A stretch of DNA of 64,000 nt from Seleniivibrio woodruffii (GCF_004339245.1 NZ_SMGG01000003.1:680672-744671), one strand, 5' to 3'. Shown: positions 42,522-51,391, counted from the stretch's first letter. Numbers and translations: made by a program. Notes: generated by a model from the letters alone, not told the origin.

Positions 42522-43107
42522 TCTTTAAACCTTTGAAACCTTTCATAATAACATACATTTCGAATGAGCCTTTTCTGGTGGCCTCTGGACGGAACTGCTT
42601 GCAGAACTCGAAATGCACTCTCATCTCTTTCACCAGTGCGTCCCTGTCCTCTCCTTCGAATACCTTGCAGACGAAATTTCCGCCGGGCTTCAGAACGGAG
42701 CAGGCAAAATAGAATATTTTACGCACAAGTTCAATAGAATTTACGTGGTCGAGCAGTTTTGATCCGGAAGTGTTCGGTGCGGCATCGGAAATCACCGCAT
42801 CATAGCCGGAACTGACAGCCAGAACCTTGTCAACAGTCTCCTGTTCGGTTATGTCACCCTGAATGAAGGTGTAGCGGTCAAGTTCCATTTCGCCGGTCTC
42901 CAGAAGGTCAACGCCCACTATGCGGGTCTTTGACATCTGCGCCACGACCTGAGACCAGCCTCCGGGGGCACAGCCCACATCGAGAACGTATTGCCCGTTC
43001 CTGTATATCTCATATTTCTTGTTAAGCTCAATGAGCTTGTATGCCGCTCTGGAGCGGTAGCCCTCTCGCTTTGCTTTTTTGTAGAATGCGTCCTGTCTGT
43101 TGTACAT
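42514..43107 (-). CDS. rlmE: 23S rRNA 2'-O-methyltransferase (RlmE/FtsJ)
   Basis: This 197-residue SAM-dependent enzyme methylates the ribose of U2552 in the 23S A-loop (E. coli numbering). YRSRAAYKLIELNKKYEI supplies the catalytic Lys, VLDVGCAPGGWSQVVAQ is the SAM motif, VISDAAPNTSG the catalytic Asp region and NFVCKVFEGEDRDALVKEM the third catalytic Lys and Glu region. It starts one base after the rng stop on the same strand and shares the ybaB-recR-rng unit. Confidence 0.94.
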   Translation of the reverse strand: MYNRQDAFYKKAKREGYRSRAAYKLIELNKKYEIYRNGQYVLDVGCAPGGWSQVVAQMSKTRIVGVDLLETGEMELDRYTFIQGDITEQETVDKVLAVSSGYDAVISDAAPNTSGSKLLDHVNSIELVRKIFYFACSVLKPGGNFVCKVFEGEDRDALVKEMRVHFEFCKQFRPEATRKGSFEMYVIMKGFKGLKSE

Positions 43108-43108
43108 G

Positions 43109-44632
43109 TTAGTCCATCGGTGTTACTTCGTAGTCGTGTATGTGGAAGGACTCGTTGGGAGTGACCTCCACCTTGATGTTCATCATAAGCTCTATCTCGT
43201 CCAGCGACTGCTTTTCGTCGTCGAGTATAAGGTCCACAACCTCCGGGTGAGCTTCGATGTATACCTTTTTGTCTCTGAAGAAGGGGGCTATGCGGCGCAC
43301 CTCCCGCAGGATGTCGTAGCAGACCGTGAGCTTGCTTTTTACGATGCCTCTGCCCTCGCAGTAGGGGCAGGGTTCGCTCAGTGAGCGGGTGAGGCTCTCC
43401 TGAACACGCTTTCTGGTTATTTCCACAAGTCCCAGCGGCGAAATGTTCACCACGCTGGACTTGGCTCTGTCGTTTTTCAGTTCCAGATCCATTGTCTTGA
43501 GAACCTTCTGGCGGTTCTCCTCTTTTGCCATGTCGATGAAATCAACTATTATGATTCCGCCGATGTTGCGCAGACGCAGCTGCCAGGCGATCTCTTTTGA
43601 GGCTTCAAGGTTGGTTTTGAGGATGGTCTCCTCAAAGTTCCGCTTGCCGACGAATTTTCCGGTGTTAACGTCTATGACGGTGAGTGCCTCGGCCTGATCA
43701 ATAACTATATAGCCGCCTGATTTCAACCAGACCTTTTTGTCCAGAATACGGCCTATCTCTATCTCGATGTTGTAGTAATCGAAGATGGGGATGTCGTTGG
43801 TGTAGAGGCTGACCTCTATATTAATGTCGGGCATGAATTCGCGGAGGAACGATTTTATTTTAAGGTAGTCCGCCTTATTGTCTATGATAATGCGGCTGAC
43901 ATCCGCCGTTGCGGTGTCACGCAGTATGCGGAAGATGAGCCCGTGATCCTCATAGACCATGCAGGGAGCTTTTGATGTGGATATCTTATCCATTATCATA
44001 GACCAGAGACGCTCAAGGTAGTCGAGGTCGGCCACTATCTCGTCACGGTCGTGCCCTGCGGAAACAGTTCTGGCTATAAGCCCCATTCCCTCTTTCTTTA
44101 TCTCTTTAAGGATGAGTCTGAGGCGTTCCCGCTCCTCCTCTTCCTCTATTTTGCGTGATACGCCGACGTGTTCATAGCCGGGCATCAGCACTATATATCT
44201 TCCGGGAACAGTGAGATGGGTGGTCAGCCTTGCGCCCTTCTGGCCGATGGATTCCTTGGCCACCTGAACGATGATCTCCTGACCCTCTTTTAAGAGCTGT
44301 TCGATGGGGGGAACCTCTTTGGGCTCAGAAGGTGTGGCGGTGTCGACATCCGCCTCGTCCTGCATTCCGTCCATAGCTTCCAGAAAGCTCACACGCTCTC
44401 CGTTTTCAACGTAGACGTCTGCGGCGGGCAGAAAGGCCGCCTTTGAAAGGCCGATATCCACAAATGCGGACTGGATTCCGGGGAGGACTTTTATCACACG
44501 TCCTTTATATATGTTTCCGGCGACATTTTTACTGTGCGCCCTCTCAATGAGGATCTCGGCGGGGTTGCCGTTTTCCAGCACCGCCACCCGAGCCTCGTTG
44601 AGGGTCGAGTTTACTATTATTTCCTTTGGCAT
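43109..44632 (-). CDS. rng: Ribonuclease G/E family endoribonuclease
   Basis: This 507-residue RNase G-type protein has an S1-like domain at about 35-110 (NVAGNIYKGRVIKVLPGIQS) with an acidic insertion, an RNase-H-like/5'-sensor core, and catalytic aspartates in LTVIDVNTGKFVG and IIIVDFIDMAKEENRQ. The Zn-link is PCPYCEGRG. Unlike RNase E it lacks the long disordered degradosome tail. It cleaves AU-rich single-stranded RNA, in rRNA maturation and mRNA decay. Start follows GGATTACATACC, with no strong Shine-Dalgarno. Confidence 0.93.
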   Translation of the reverse strand: MPKEIIVNSTLNEARVAVLENGNPAEILIERAHSKNVAGNIYKGRVIKVLPGIQSAFVDIGLSKAAFLPAADVYVENGERVSFLEAMDGMQDEADVDTATPSEPKEVPPIEQLLKEGQEIIVQVAKESIGQKGARLTTHLTVPGRYIVLMPGYEHVGVSRKIEEEEERERLRLILKEIKKEGMGLIARTVSAGHDRDEIVADLDYLERLWSMIMDKISTSKAPCMVYEDHGLIFRILRDTATADVSRIIIDNKADYLKIKSFLREFMPDINIEVSLYTNDIPIFDYYNIEIEIGRILDKKVWLKSGGYIVIDQAEALTVIDVNTGKFVGKRNFEETILKTNLEASKEIAWQLRLRNIGGIIIVDFIDMAKEENRQKVLKTMDLELKNDRAKSSVVNISPLGLVEITRKRVQESLTRSLSEPCPYCEGRGIVKSKLTVCYDILREVRRIAPFFRDKKVYIEAHPEVVDLILDDEKQSLDEIELMMNIKVEVTPNESFHIHDYEVTPMD

Positions 44633-44647
44633 GTATGTAATCCGTTG

Positions 44648-45247
44648 TTAATCGTGAAATTCGGTGCGCTGTTCCATAGCCTTGAAAAGCGTCAGCTCGT
44701 CCGTATATTCGAGGTTGGTGCCTATGGGCACGCCGCTGGCTATTTTTGTTACACGGACGCCTTTGTTTTTGAGAACCTTTGAAAGATAGATTGCAGTGGT
44801 TTCGCCCTCTATGTCGGGGTTGGTGGCGATTATCACCTCAGTGATTCCCTCCGCCGCAATGCGCTCAAGCAGTCTGTCGATAGACAGATCCTGCGGGCCT
44901 ATGCCGTCCAGAGGGGATATTCTGCCGCCCAGAACATGGTAGAGTCCACGGAAGAAGCCTGTGTTTTCCAGAACAAAGATGTCTTTTGCCTCTTCAACCA
45001 CACAGAGCTGGCCGTTCTTGCGGTATCCGTCCTGACATATGTGGCAGATAGGCTCTTCGGCAAGGTTTCCGCACACTTTGCAGAAAACGGTCTTCTCCTT
45101 AAGCTCCGTCATGCTCTCAGCAAGGTTTTTGACCAGCTGGGCGTCGGATTTCAGAAGATGAAGCGCAAGGCGCACCGCAGTCTTTCTGCCGATGCCCGGA
45201 AGCCTTGAAAGCTCGCCCACGCACCTTTCAAAAATTCTGTTCTTCAT
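44648..45247 (-). CDS. recR: Recombination mediator RecR
   Basis: This 199-residue protein has the N-terminal HhH (ELSRLPGIGRKTAVRLALHL), the C4 zinc finger CKVCGNLAEEPICHIC, and the Toprim domain (LCVVEEAKDIFVLE, then EVIIATNPDIEGETTAIYL). It loads RecA at gaps with RecF/RecO. It lies 10 bases downstream of ybaB, the standard ybaB-recR pair; dnaX, which often precedes them, is absent here. Confidence 0.95.
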   Translation of the reverse strand: MKNRIFERCVGELSRLPGIGRKTAVRLALHLLKSDAQLVKNLAESMTELKEKTVFCKVCGNLAEEPICHICQDGYRKNGQLCVVEEAKDIFVLENTGFFRGLYHVLGGRISPLDGIGPQDLSIDRLLERIAAEGITEVIIATNPDIEGETTAIYLSKVLKNKGVRVTKIASGVPIGTNLEYTDELTLFKAMEQRTEFHD

Positions 45248-45256
45248 TAGGGGTTA

Positions 45257-45571
45257 TTAGAACATGCCGGGGAAGTTGATGCCCAGATTGCCCGTAACAG
45301 CAGACATCTTCTGCTGAACCACTTCCTGTGATTTTTTAAGTCCCTCGTTGACAGCCGCCAGAATGAGATCCTGAAGCATCTCAACATCGTTGGGGTCAAC
45401 AACGTCTTTTTCAATGGTTATGCCCACTATCTCCTGCTTGCCGTTCACCTTAACGGTGATCATTCCGCCGCCGGCAGTGGCTTCGACAACCTCAAGAGCC
45501 GCCTCGGCCTGAGCCTCTTCCATCTTTTTCTGCATTTTCTGAGCTTGTTTCATCATTTGCTGAATGTTCAT
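45257..45571 (-). CDS. ybaB: YbaB/EbfC nucleoid-associated protein
   Basis: This 104-residue protein begins with a helical MMKQAQKMQKKMEEAQAEAA, followed by a three-strand core VEATAGGGMITVKVNGKQEI and a C-terminal helix rich in Gln, the YbaB plan. It binds DNA as a dimer. It heads the ybaB-recR-rng-rlmE-larB run and has a likely promoter at 45627-45654. Confidence 0.95.
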   Translation of the reverse strand: MNIQQMMKQAQKMQKKMEEAQAEAALEVVEATAGGGMITVKVNGKQEIVGITIEKDVVDPNDVEMLQDLILAAVNEGLKKSQEVVQQKMSAVTGNLGINFPGMF

Positions 45572-45626
45572 ATATATCTCTCCATAAGCATTTATAGCCT
45601 GTTATGATTGCGATTAAGAACTTATC

Positions 45627-45654
45627 ATTATGATGCAAACCGACCTGATGTCAA
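45627..45654 (-). promoter_or_regulatory. Promoter of the ybaB-recR-rng unit
   Basis: On the minus strand TTGACA (45654-45649), 16-base spacer and CATAAT (45632-45627), leaving a leader of about 50 bases with GGAGAG before ybaB. Confidence 0.55.
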
Positions 45655-45776
45655 CAGGCAATATGTATCAGGGTGCATAAACATATATTGACATAAGGAA
45701 AAGAGCGGAATATCATACACATCTGAGCAGGTGCTCATGTGTGTTGTCGGGCACTTAATGCTGAGGCTGTGCAGTT

Positions 45777-46015
45777 GCAGTCATTCTGAACGCAGTGAAG
45801 AATCTCTCCGAATGTAGACTCTTCGCAAGCTCAGAGTGACAATCTTATGTGTAGTATGTCATTCTGAACGCAGTGAAGAATCTCTATTCAATGAGACTGT
45901 TTCGCTCACTAGCCGAAGGCTGTATGAGTCCACTTGTGGTAATTGTAGAATAGAGTGACGGAGTTTGTATAGCCGCAGTCATTCTGAGGCATTAGCCGAA
46001 GAATCTCTCCATGAA
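45777..46015. repeat. Cluster of family B repeats (CATTCTGA...GAAGAATCTCT)
   Basis: Three copies: GTCATTCTGAACGCAGTGAA + GAATCTC at 45780 and 45859, and GTCATTCTGAGGCATTAGCC + GAAGAATCTC at 45979. The first is followed by an inverted partner (GCTCAGAGTGACAATC). A further copy lies near 16668. Short imperfect hairpins can form from the pairs. Confidence 0.75.
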
Positions 46016-46041
46016 TGAGTGAGTGAAATTTTGAGGAAAAT

Positions 46042-46392
46042 ATGGCCAATAATATATTTCAGTTAGCGGAACCAGTTGAGGACATGCTGCCCAAAATGAA
46101 GGACAGGATGCCGCCGGAGACCATTACATTAAATATGGCGGACACGTTTAAGATACTTTGCGACCACACCCGTGTCAAAATATTATATGCACTCTCCCTT
46201 TCAGAACTCTGCGTTGCGGACATAGCCGAGCTGGCCGGAGTCTCCCAGTCTGCCGTGTCTCATCAGCTTCGTATCCTCCGCAATTCAAAGCTGGTAACAT
46301 GGAAAAAATCGGGCAAACAGGTTTTTTATGCTTTACAGAGTGAAGGTGTCAGAGTATTGATAAAAAAAAGTATGGAACATTCCTCCGGATGA
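46042..46392 (+). CDS. ArsR/SmtB-family regulator
   Basis: This 116-residue winged-HTH protein has MADTFKILCDHTRVKILYAL, LSELCVADIAELAGVSQSAV with SHQLRILRNSKLV, and KKSGKQVFYALQSE. ELCVAD resembles the alpha-3 ELCVCD metal motif of CadC-like sensors, but only one of its two cysteines is kept. The DxH...H alpha-5 site is absent too, so metal sensing is uncertain. No target gene is adjacent: tRNA genes follow, and repeats precede. Start ATG 46042 follows GAGGAAAAT. Confidence 0.85.
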   Translation: MANNIFQLAEPVEDMLPKMKDRMPPETITLNMADTFKILCDHTRVKILYALSLSELCVADIAELAGVSQSAVSHQLRILRNSKLVTWKKSGKQVFYALQSEGVRVLIKKSMEHSSG

Positions 46393-46473
46393 TGCTAAAT
46401 TCTTTTTTAAATCCTTGTGTTTAGCGGGTTTCAGGGCAATTAAAAAAACTTTAATTTTTTTTCAACAAAACTC

Positions 46474-46502
46474 TTGACATCTATATCTTTAAACGATAAT
46501 AT
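46474..46502 (+). promoter_or_regulatory. Promoter of the tRNA-tuf operon
   Basis: TTGACA (46474-46479) with TAATAT 17 bases later (46497-46502) or GATAAT 15 bases later. Upstream, an A/T-only stretch (46440-46463) looks like an UP element, as in strong stable-RNA promoters. Confidence 0.65.
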
Positions 46503-46522
46503 TCACCTCCGTTTCACGGTAA

Positions 46523-46595
46523 GCTGGTGTAGCTCAAACGGTAGAGCAACTGACTTGTAATCAGTAGGTTGAGGGTTCAATTCCTTTCACCAGCT
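46523..46595 (+). tRNA. tRNA-Thr (anticodon TGT)
   Basis: Acceptor arm GCTGGTG pairs with CACCAGC. The D-loop AGCTCAAACGGTAGAGC, anticodon loop CTTGTAA inside ACTGA/TCAGT stems, and T-arm GGGTTCAATTCC are present. No encoded CCA. A T-run directly follows. Confidence 0.95.
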
Positions 46596-46642
46596 TTTTT
46601 TTGCTTCACGGACTCAGTGTGCAGCGCTCTGCTGCCACGTGA

Positions 46643-46725
46643 GGGGAGATACCCAAGCGGCCAAAGGGGGCAGACTGTAAATCTGTTGTCGGATGACTTC
46701 GAAGGTTCGAATCCTTCTCTCCCCA
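46643..46725 (+). tRNA. tRNA-Tyr (anticodon GTA)
   Basis: A class II tRNA of 83 bases: acceptor GGGGAGA with TCTCCCC, anticodon loop CTGTAAA, long variable arm and T-loop GGTTCGAATCC. No encoded CCA. Confidence 0.95.
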
Positions 46726-46743
46726 CTTTTTTATAGGAAAAAT

Positions 46744-46817
46744 GCGGGTGTAGCTCAGTTGGCTAGAGCATCAGCCTTCCAAGCTGAGGGTCGCGGGTTC
46801 GAATCCCGTTGCCCGCT
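46744..46817 (+). tRNA. tRNA-Gly (anticodon TCC)
   Basis: Acceptor GCGGGTG with TGCCCGC (two G-T pairs), anticodon loop CTTCCAA in CAGC/GCTG stem, T-loop GGTTCGAATCC. No encoded CCA. Confidence 0.95.
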
Positions 46818-46887
46818 TTTTTTTCTAAAAAATAAGCTGTATAAAAGACGGACGATACAGTTACGTCTGTTTTTTTTTATATGCTAT

Positions 46888-46961
46888 GCCCACGTGGCTC
46901 AGGTGGCTAGAGCACGTCCTTGGTAAGGACGAGATCACCGGTTCGAGTCCGGTCGTGGGCT
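46888..46961 (+). tRNA. tRNA-Thr (anticodon GGT)
   Basis: Acceptor GCCCACG with CGTGGGC, anticodon loop TTGGTAA, T-loop GGTTCGAGTCC. No encoded CCA. It ends 29 bases before tuf1's ATG. Confidence 0.95.
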
Positions 46962-46990
46962 TTATCTTCTTTTTCAGGAGGACAGATTAC

Positions 46991-48181
46991 ATGGCAAAAT
47001 CCAAATTCGAAAGAACGAAACCTCACGTTAACGTTGGTACAATCGGCCACGTTGACCACGGTAAAACATCACTGACCGCAGCGATCACTAACATCCTTGC
47101 GAAGAAAGGCTACGCACAGTTCGTAGACTACGGTAACATCGACAAAGCTCCTGAAGAAAGAGAGCGCGGTATTACCATCGCAACAGCACACGTAGAGTAT
47201 GAGTCTGACAAGCGTCACTATGCTCACGTTGACTGCCCCGGTCACGCCGACTACGTTAAGAACATGATCACCGGTGCTGCACAGATGGACGGCGCAATTC
47301 TCGTTGTGTCTGCCGCTGACGGCCCCATGCCCCAGACCCGTGAGCACATCCTGCTCGCTCGTCAGGTAGGCGTTCCTTACATCGTAGTATTCATGAACAA
47401 GATCGACATGGTAGACGACGAGGAACTTATCGAACTCGTTGAACTTGAAATCAGAGATCTTCTCTCTGCCTATGAGTTCCCCGGCGACGATACACCCATC
47501 ATCAAAGGTTCCGCACTTCAGGCTCTTAACGACGGCGACAACCCCAAGTGGTCTCAGCCTATCCTTGACCTTGTGCAGGCACTTGATGACTACATTCAGG
47601 AACCCCAGCGTGATATCGATAAAGACTTCATTATGCCCATCGAGGACGTATTCTCCATCTCCGGCCGTGGTACAGTTGTAACCGGCAGAGTAGAGCGTGG
47701 TAAAGTCAAAGTCGGCGAAGAAGTCCAGATCATCGGTATCCGTGACACACAGAAAACAACCGTAACAGGTATCGAAATGTTCCGCAAACTTCTTGATGAA
47801 GGAACAGCTGGCGACAACGTAGGTATCCTTGTCCGCGGTATTAAAAAGGACGACGTTGAGCGCGGTCAGGTACTTGCTAAACCGAACTCAATCACTCCCC
47901 ACAAGAAGTTCAAAGCTGAGGCATACATCCTTGCGAAAGAGGAAGGCGGACGTCATACACCTTTCTTCAGCGGCTACAGACCTCAGTTCTACTTCAGAAC
48001 AACAGACGTTACAGGTATCATCACTCTTGCAGAAGGCGTAGAGATGGTAATGCCCGGCGATAACATCTCTTGTGATGTTGAACTTATCACACCCATCGCT
48101 ATGGACCCCGGTCTTCGCTTCGCAATCCGTGAAGGCGGACGTACTGTTGGCGCAGGCGTGGTTGTCGAAATCTCGGAGTAA
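46991..48181 (+). CDS. tuf: Elongation factor Tu, copy 1
   Basis: ATG 46991 behind AGGAGG gives 396 residues; in-frame codons upstream belong to tRNA-Thr. GTPase motifs [16 protein letters not shown] and NKIDMVDD are present, then the two barrel domains to VVEISE. It delivers aminoacyl-tRNA to the ribosome. The second copy at 62825 is nearly identical. The order tRNA-Thr, Tyr, Gly, Thr, tuf matches the enterobacterial tufB operon. Residue 214 is Ile here and Leu in copy 2. Confidence 0.98.
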   Translation: MAKSKFERTKPHVNVGTIGHVDHGKTSLTAAITNILAKKGYAQFVDYGNIDKAPEERERGITIATAHVEYESDKRHYAHVDCPGHADYVKNMITGAAQMDGAILVVSAADGPMPQTREHILLARQVGVPYIVVFMNKIDMVDDEELIELVELEIRDLLSAYEFPGDDTPIIKGSALQALNDGDNPKWSQPILDLVQALDDYIQEPQRDIDKDFIMPIEDVFSISGRGTVVTGRVERGKVKVGEEVQIIGIRDTQKTTVTGIEMFRKLLDEGTAGDNVGILVRGIKKDDVERGQVLAKPNSITPHKKFKAEAYILAKEEGGRHTPFFSGYRPQFYFRTTDVTGIITLAEGVEMVMPGDNISCDVELITPIAMDPGLRFAIREGGRTVGAGVVVEISE

Positions 48182-48185
48182 TATA

Positions 48186-48335
48186 ATGAGAGAGAAAGTA
48201 ATACTCGCTTGCACTGAGTGCAAAGAAAGAAATTATTCTACAACAAAGAATAAGAAAACGACAACAGGCAAACTGGAATTCATGAAGTACTGCAAGCGTG
48301 AACGCAAGCATACTCTTCATAAAGAAACAAAATAA
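48186..48335 (+). CDS. rpmG: 50S ribosomal protein L33
   Basis: A 49-residue basic protein with [20 protein letters not shown] and [17 protein letters not shown]. The zinc ligands are C9 and C12 and only one later Cys, so the second pair is incomplete (YCKRERKH). It begins four bases after the tuf stop and lacks a strong Shine-Dalgarno (translational coupling likely). Confidence 0.95.
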   Translation: MREKVILACTECKERNYSTTKNKKTTTGKLEFMKYCKRERKHTLHKETK

Positions 48336-48359
48336 GCATTAACGCTTAAACAGAATTGC

Positions 48360-48435
48360 AGGCTAGTAGCTCAATTGGCAGAGCACCGGTCTCCAAAACC
48401 GGGGGTTGGAAGTTCGAGTCTTCTCTGGCCTGCCA
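48360..48435 (+). tRNA. tRNA-Trp (anticodon CCA), CCA end encoded
   Basis: Acceptor AGGCTAG pairs with CTGGCCT; D-loop AGCTCAATTGGCAGAGC, anticodon loop CTCCAAA, T-arm GGAAGTTCGAGTCTTCT, discriminator G and an encoded CCA (48433-48435). It is unlike the four tRNAs upstream, which lack CCA. It sits between rpmG and secE, a widely conserved place. Confidence 0.95.
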
Positions 48436-48463
48436 TAAATATAATTAAGAAGAGCTTGGAAAC

Positions 48464-48643
48464 ATGATCAAGGTGTCTGAGTTTTACAACGAAGTTAAGG
48501 AAGAGCTGAAAAAGGTGGTTTGGGCGACCAAAGAATCCACCGTCGGTACTACTGCCGTGGTTATCACCATTTGCGTGGTGCTTGCCATATTTATGGGTGT
48601 CGTCGATTTCGGCCTTGCCAAACTTACTTCGTTCTTATACTAG
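48464..48643 (+). CDS. secE: Preprotein translocase subunit SecE
   Basis: This 59-residue protein has the amphipathic segment FYNEVKEELKKVVWATKEST and a single membrane helix (TTAVVITICVVLAIFMGVV). It stabilises SecY in the inner membrane. The small single-helix form is standard outside enterobacteria. The stop is 10 bases before nusG. Confidence 0.95.
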   Translation: MIKVSEFYNEVKEELKKVVWATKESTVGTTAVVITICVVLAIFMGVVDFGLAKLTSFLY

Positions 48644-48653
48644 GTAGAACATA

Positions 48654-49178
48654 ATGGCAAAACAGTGGTATGTGGTACACACTTATTCCGGCTTCGAGAA
48701 GCGTGTTGTAACGCTCCTTGAGGAGAAGGTCAAAAACGAAGGGCTGAAAGAGCAGATTGATGATGTTCTCATCCCTACTGAAGACGTTGTCGAGCTGAAG
48801 AAAGGCAAGAAAAAGATCAGTAAGAAAAAGACTTTCCCCGGATACATACTGGTGCACATGGAGATGTCTACCTCCAACTGGCACGTTGTCAAAAGTATCC
48901 CCAAAGTAACCGGATTCGTAGGCGGCATTAACCCTGTTCCGATTCCTGAGCAGGACGTTAAGGCTATGATCGACCTTGCCAAGTCACAGGCTCCCAGAAT
49001 CGCCTCCAGATATGTTGAAGGCGACAAGGTTGAGGTTGTGGACGGTCCCTTCCTCGGATTCACCGGTACGGTTGAAGACGTTAACCCCGACAAAGAGAAA
49101 GTCCGTGTTATCGTCAGCATTTTCGGAAGACAAACACCTGTGGAACTTGATTATCTGCAGGTTAAACGGATAGGCTGA
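48654..49178 (+). CDS. nusG: Transcription termination/antitermination factor NusG
   Basis: This 174-residue protein has the N-terminal NGN domain (WYVVHTYSGFEKRVVTLLEE), a KOW domain with EGDKVEVVDGPFLGFTGTVE and the C-terminal IFGRQTPVELDYLQVKRIG. It binds RNA polymerase and couples it to Rho or to the ribosome. Standard length; located between secE and rplK as usual. Confidence 0.96.
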   Translation: MAKQWYVVHTYSGFEKRVVTLLEEKVKNEGLKEQIDDVLIPTEDVVELKKGKKKISKKKTFPGYILVHMEMSTSNWHVVKSIPKVTGFVGGINPVPIPEQDVKAMIDLAKSQAPRIASRYVEGDKVEVVDGPFLGFTGTVEDVNPDKEKVRVIVSIFGRQTPVELDYLQVKRIG

Positions 49179-49200
49179 GGCCTGATTCGGAGGTTTATAA

Positions 49201-49626
49201 ATGGCCAAGAAAATAACAGGAAGCGTTAAACTGCAGATTCCTGCGGGCAAAGCAAACCCTTCGCCCCCCGTTGGTCCCGCTCTCGGTCAGAGAGGCGTGA
49301 ACATAATGGAATTCTGCAAGTCGTTCAACGCTAAAACCCAGAACATGGGCGACTGGATCATTCCCGTGGTCATCACTGTTTACGAGGACAGAAGCTTCAC
49401 TTTCGTGACTAAGACTCCCCCCGTAACAGACATGATCAAAAAAGAGCTGGGAATCAAAAGCGGTGCTACCAACGTTAAAAAAGACGTTGCAGGAACGCTG
49501 ACAAAAGAACAGCTCAAAAGGGTCGCAGAGGCAAAAATGCCCGACCTTAACACCGCTGACATCGAGCAGGCAATGAAAATCGTTGCAGGTTCCGCACGCA
49601 GCATGGGTGTAAAAGTTAAAGACTAA
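49201..49626 (+). CDS. rplK: 50S ribosomal protein L11
   Basis: A 141-residue protein with [20 protein letters not shown] at the start, the [11 protein letters not shown] segment and C-terminal RNA-binding [10 protein letters not shown]. It forms the GTPase-associated centre with L10/L12. ATG follows GGAGG. Confidence 0.97.
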   Translation: MAKKITGSVKLQIPAGKANPSPPVGPALGQRGVNIMEFCKSFNAKTQNMGDWIIPVVITVYEDRSFTFVTKTPPVTDMIKKELGIKSGATNVKKDVAGTLTKEQLKRVAEAKMPDLNTADIEQAMKIVAGSARSMGVKVKD

Positions 49627-49642
49627 TTTTCAGAGGTGAAAC

Positions 49643-50341
49643 ATGGCTAGAGGAAAACAGTACCAGACTGCCTCAGGTAAGATTGACGCAGAAAAATCTT
49701 ACGATCTGGGAGAGGCTATAGCTCTCGCTAAGGAAGCCGCTTTCGCAAAATTCGACGAATCCATCGACATCGCTATCAAACTTGGTGTTAACCCCAAGCA
49801 CGCTGATCAGATGGTTCGCGGTTCCGTAAGTCTTCCCAACGGTACAGGAAAAGATGTTAAGGTTCTTGTATTCTGCAAAGGCGAAAAACAGAAGGAAGCA
49901 CTCGATGCGGGTGCGGATTTCGCAGGTGACGACGAACTTATCGCAAAGGTCCAGGGCGGATGGACAGCATTCGACAAAGTAGTGGCAACACCCGACATGA
50001 TGGTTCAGGTTGGTAAACTGGGACGTGTACTCGGACCCAGAGGCCTTATGCCTAACCCCAAAGTCGGAACGGTAACTCCCGATGTGGCAAAAGTTGTGAA
50101 AGAGCTGAAAGCCGGTATGATTGAATTCCGTGTGGATAAAGTCGGTATCATTCACACTACAGTAGGCAAGAAAAGCTTCGAAAACGACAAACTCGATCAA
50201 AACATCAGGGCTCTTCTTGATACGCTTATCAAGATGAAGCCGTCCTCAGCAAAAGGACAATACGTCCGTGGTATCGCACTGTCAGCGACAATGGGACCCG
50301 GCGTAAAAGTAGACCATCACAAGCTGGTCAACGAACTGTAA
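49643..50341 (+). CDS. rplA: 50S ribosomal protein L1
   Basis: A 232-residue protein with the L1 signature [20 protein letters not shown] and [16 protein letters not shown]. It forms the L1 stalk and in many bacteria represses the rplKA message. Starts 17 bases after rplK. Confidence 0.97.
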   Translation: MARGKQYQTASGKIDAEKSYDLGEAIALAKEAAFAKFDESIDIAIKLGVNPKHADQMVRGSVSLPNGTGKDVKVLVFCKGEKQKEALDAGADFAGDDELIAKVQGGWTAFDKVVATPDMMVQVGKLGRVLGPRGLMPNPKVGTVTPDVAKVVKELKAGMIEFRVDKVGIIHTTVGKKSFENDKLDQNIRALLDTLIKMKPSSAKGQYVRGIALSATMGPGVKVDHHKLVNEL

Positions 50342-50445
50342 CACAGGAAATTACACGGTTAAAGAAGCAGGTTGCGTCTGCAATAATGGCGTATTAAATC
50401 CTGCGGAAATCGGTTGCAATAGACAACCGGAAACGGAGGAACAGC
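50342..50445 (+). promoter_or_regulatory. rplJL leader (ribosomal protein L10 leader-like)
   Basis: The gap before rplJ holds two possible stems: GCAGG (50367-50371) with CCTGC (50400-50404), and CGGTTG (50411-50416) with CAACCG (50424-50429). GTTAAAG occurs just before the first. The place and length fit the L10(L12)4-binding leader that autoregulates rplJL; the exact kink-turn is not verified. Confidence 0.55.
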
Positions 50446-50964
50446 GTGAAAAGAGCTGATAAAGAAGAATTAGTGAGTGCACTGACCGAACAGGTCAAAA
50501 GTGCCGATGCGCTGTTCTTGGCAAACTATAAGGGCCTTACCTTCCCCCAGATAACCGCTATTCGTGCGGCTATCAAAGCACAGGGAAGCGATTTCAAAGT
50601 AGTCAAGAACACGCTTCTGAAAATCGCCCTTCACAACAACAATATTACCGCTCTGGATGAAAATCTGAAAGAGCCCACTACTTGCGCTATCGTAACTGGT
50701 GATGTTGCCGCCATCGCCAAAGAATTCAAAAAATTCGCCAAGTCCTATGATAAGTTTAAGATCAAAGGCGGTTACCTTGACGGTAACAAACTCACAGCCG
50801 AAGATGTGAACACACTGGCAGACCTGCCGAGCAGAGAAGAACTGCTCGCCAAAATGCTTGGTTCAATGAACGCACCTGTCGTCAACTTCGTTTCGCTTCT
50901 TGCTAACATACCAAGAAGCCTGCTGAACGTCCTGAACGCTGTGAAAGATAAAAAACAGAATTAA
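50446..50964 (+). CDS. rplJ: 50S ribosomal protein L10
   Basis: A 172-residue protein: N-terminal KEELVSALTEQVKSADALFL, then LANYKGLTFPQITAIRAAIK and VVKNTLLKIAL (rRNA-binding), with the C-terminal helix that docks L12 dimers (FVSLLANIPRSLLNVLNAVK). The start is GTG 50446 behind GGAGGAAC. Confidence 0.96.
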   Translation: MKRADKEELVSALTEQVKSADALFLANYKGLTFPQITAIRAAIKAQGSDFKVVKNTLLKIALHNNNITALDENLKEPTTCAIVTGDVAAIAKEFKKFAKSYDKFKIKGGYLDGNKLTAEDVNTLADLPSREELLAKMLGSMNAPVVNFVSLLANIPRSLLNVLNAVKDKKQN

Positions 50965-50976
50965 TGGAGGACACAG

Positions 50977-51351
50977 ATGTCTGTAACTAAGGATCAAGTA
51001 GTAGAGTTTATCGAGAAAATGACTGTTATCGAGCTTGCTGAATTCGTGAAAGAGCTCGAAGAAAAATTCGGCGTATCTGCCGCTGCTCCCGTTGCAGCAG
51101 TTGTTGCAGCTCCCGCTGCAGCTGAAGCTGTTGAAGAGCAAACTGAATTCTCCGTAATCATCAAAGATGGCGGCGAGAAAAAAGTTCAGGTTATTAAAGT
51201 AGTTAGAGAGCTTACAGGTCTTGGACTGAAAGAGGCTAAGGCTGTAGTTGACGAAGCTCCGAAACCCGTTAAAGAGGGTGTAACTAAAGAGGAAGCTGCT
51301 TCTATCAAAGCTAAGCTTGAAGAAGCCGGCGCAGTTGTTGAAGTTAAGTAA
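50977..51351 (+). CDS. rplL: 50S ribosomal protein L7/L12
   Basis: A 124-residue acidic protein with an N-terminal dimerisation domain ([20 protein letters not shown]), an Ala/Pro-rich hinge near 40-55, and a C-terminal factor-binding domain ([20 protein letters not shown]). It recruits elongation factors. Typical high-expression codon use. Follows rplJ by 12 bases with GGAGG. Confidence 0.97.
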   Translation: MSVTKDQVVEFIEKMTVIELAEFVKELEEKFGVSAAAPVAAVVAAPAAAEAVEEQTEFSVIIKDGGEKKVQVIKVVRELTGLGLKEAKAVVDEAPKPVKEGVTKEEAASIKAKLEEAGAVVEVK

Positions 51352-51391
51352 CAACCCGCTTAAGTTACTGTTAAACAAGCAATCCTAAAAA

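Larger units (their letters stand above)
45572..46041. other. 470-base gene-free region between ybaB and an ArsR gene
   Basis: Divergent genes flank this stretch. It holds the minus-strand ybaB promoter at its left and three family B repeat copies at its right half. No open reading frame or RNA gene stands out. Confidence 0.7.

Noticed and set aside
45777..46015. CRISPR array
   Set aside because: The family B copies are irregularly spaced, differ internally and have no uniform spacers; no cas gene is in the window.
46886..46990. N-terminal extension of EF-Tu copy 1
   Set aside because: The in-frame upstream codons read through tRNA-Thr; ATG 46991 with AGGAGG gives the normal protein.
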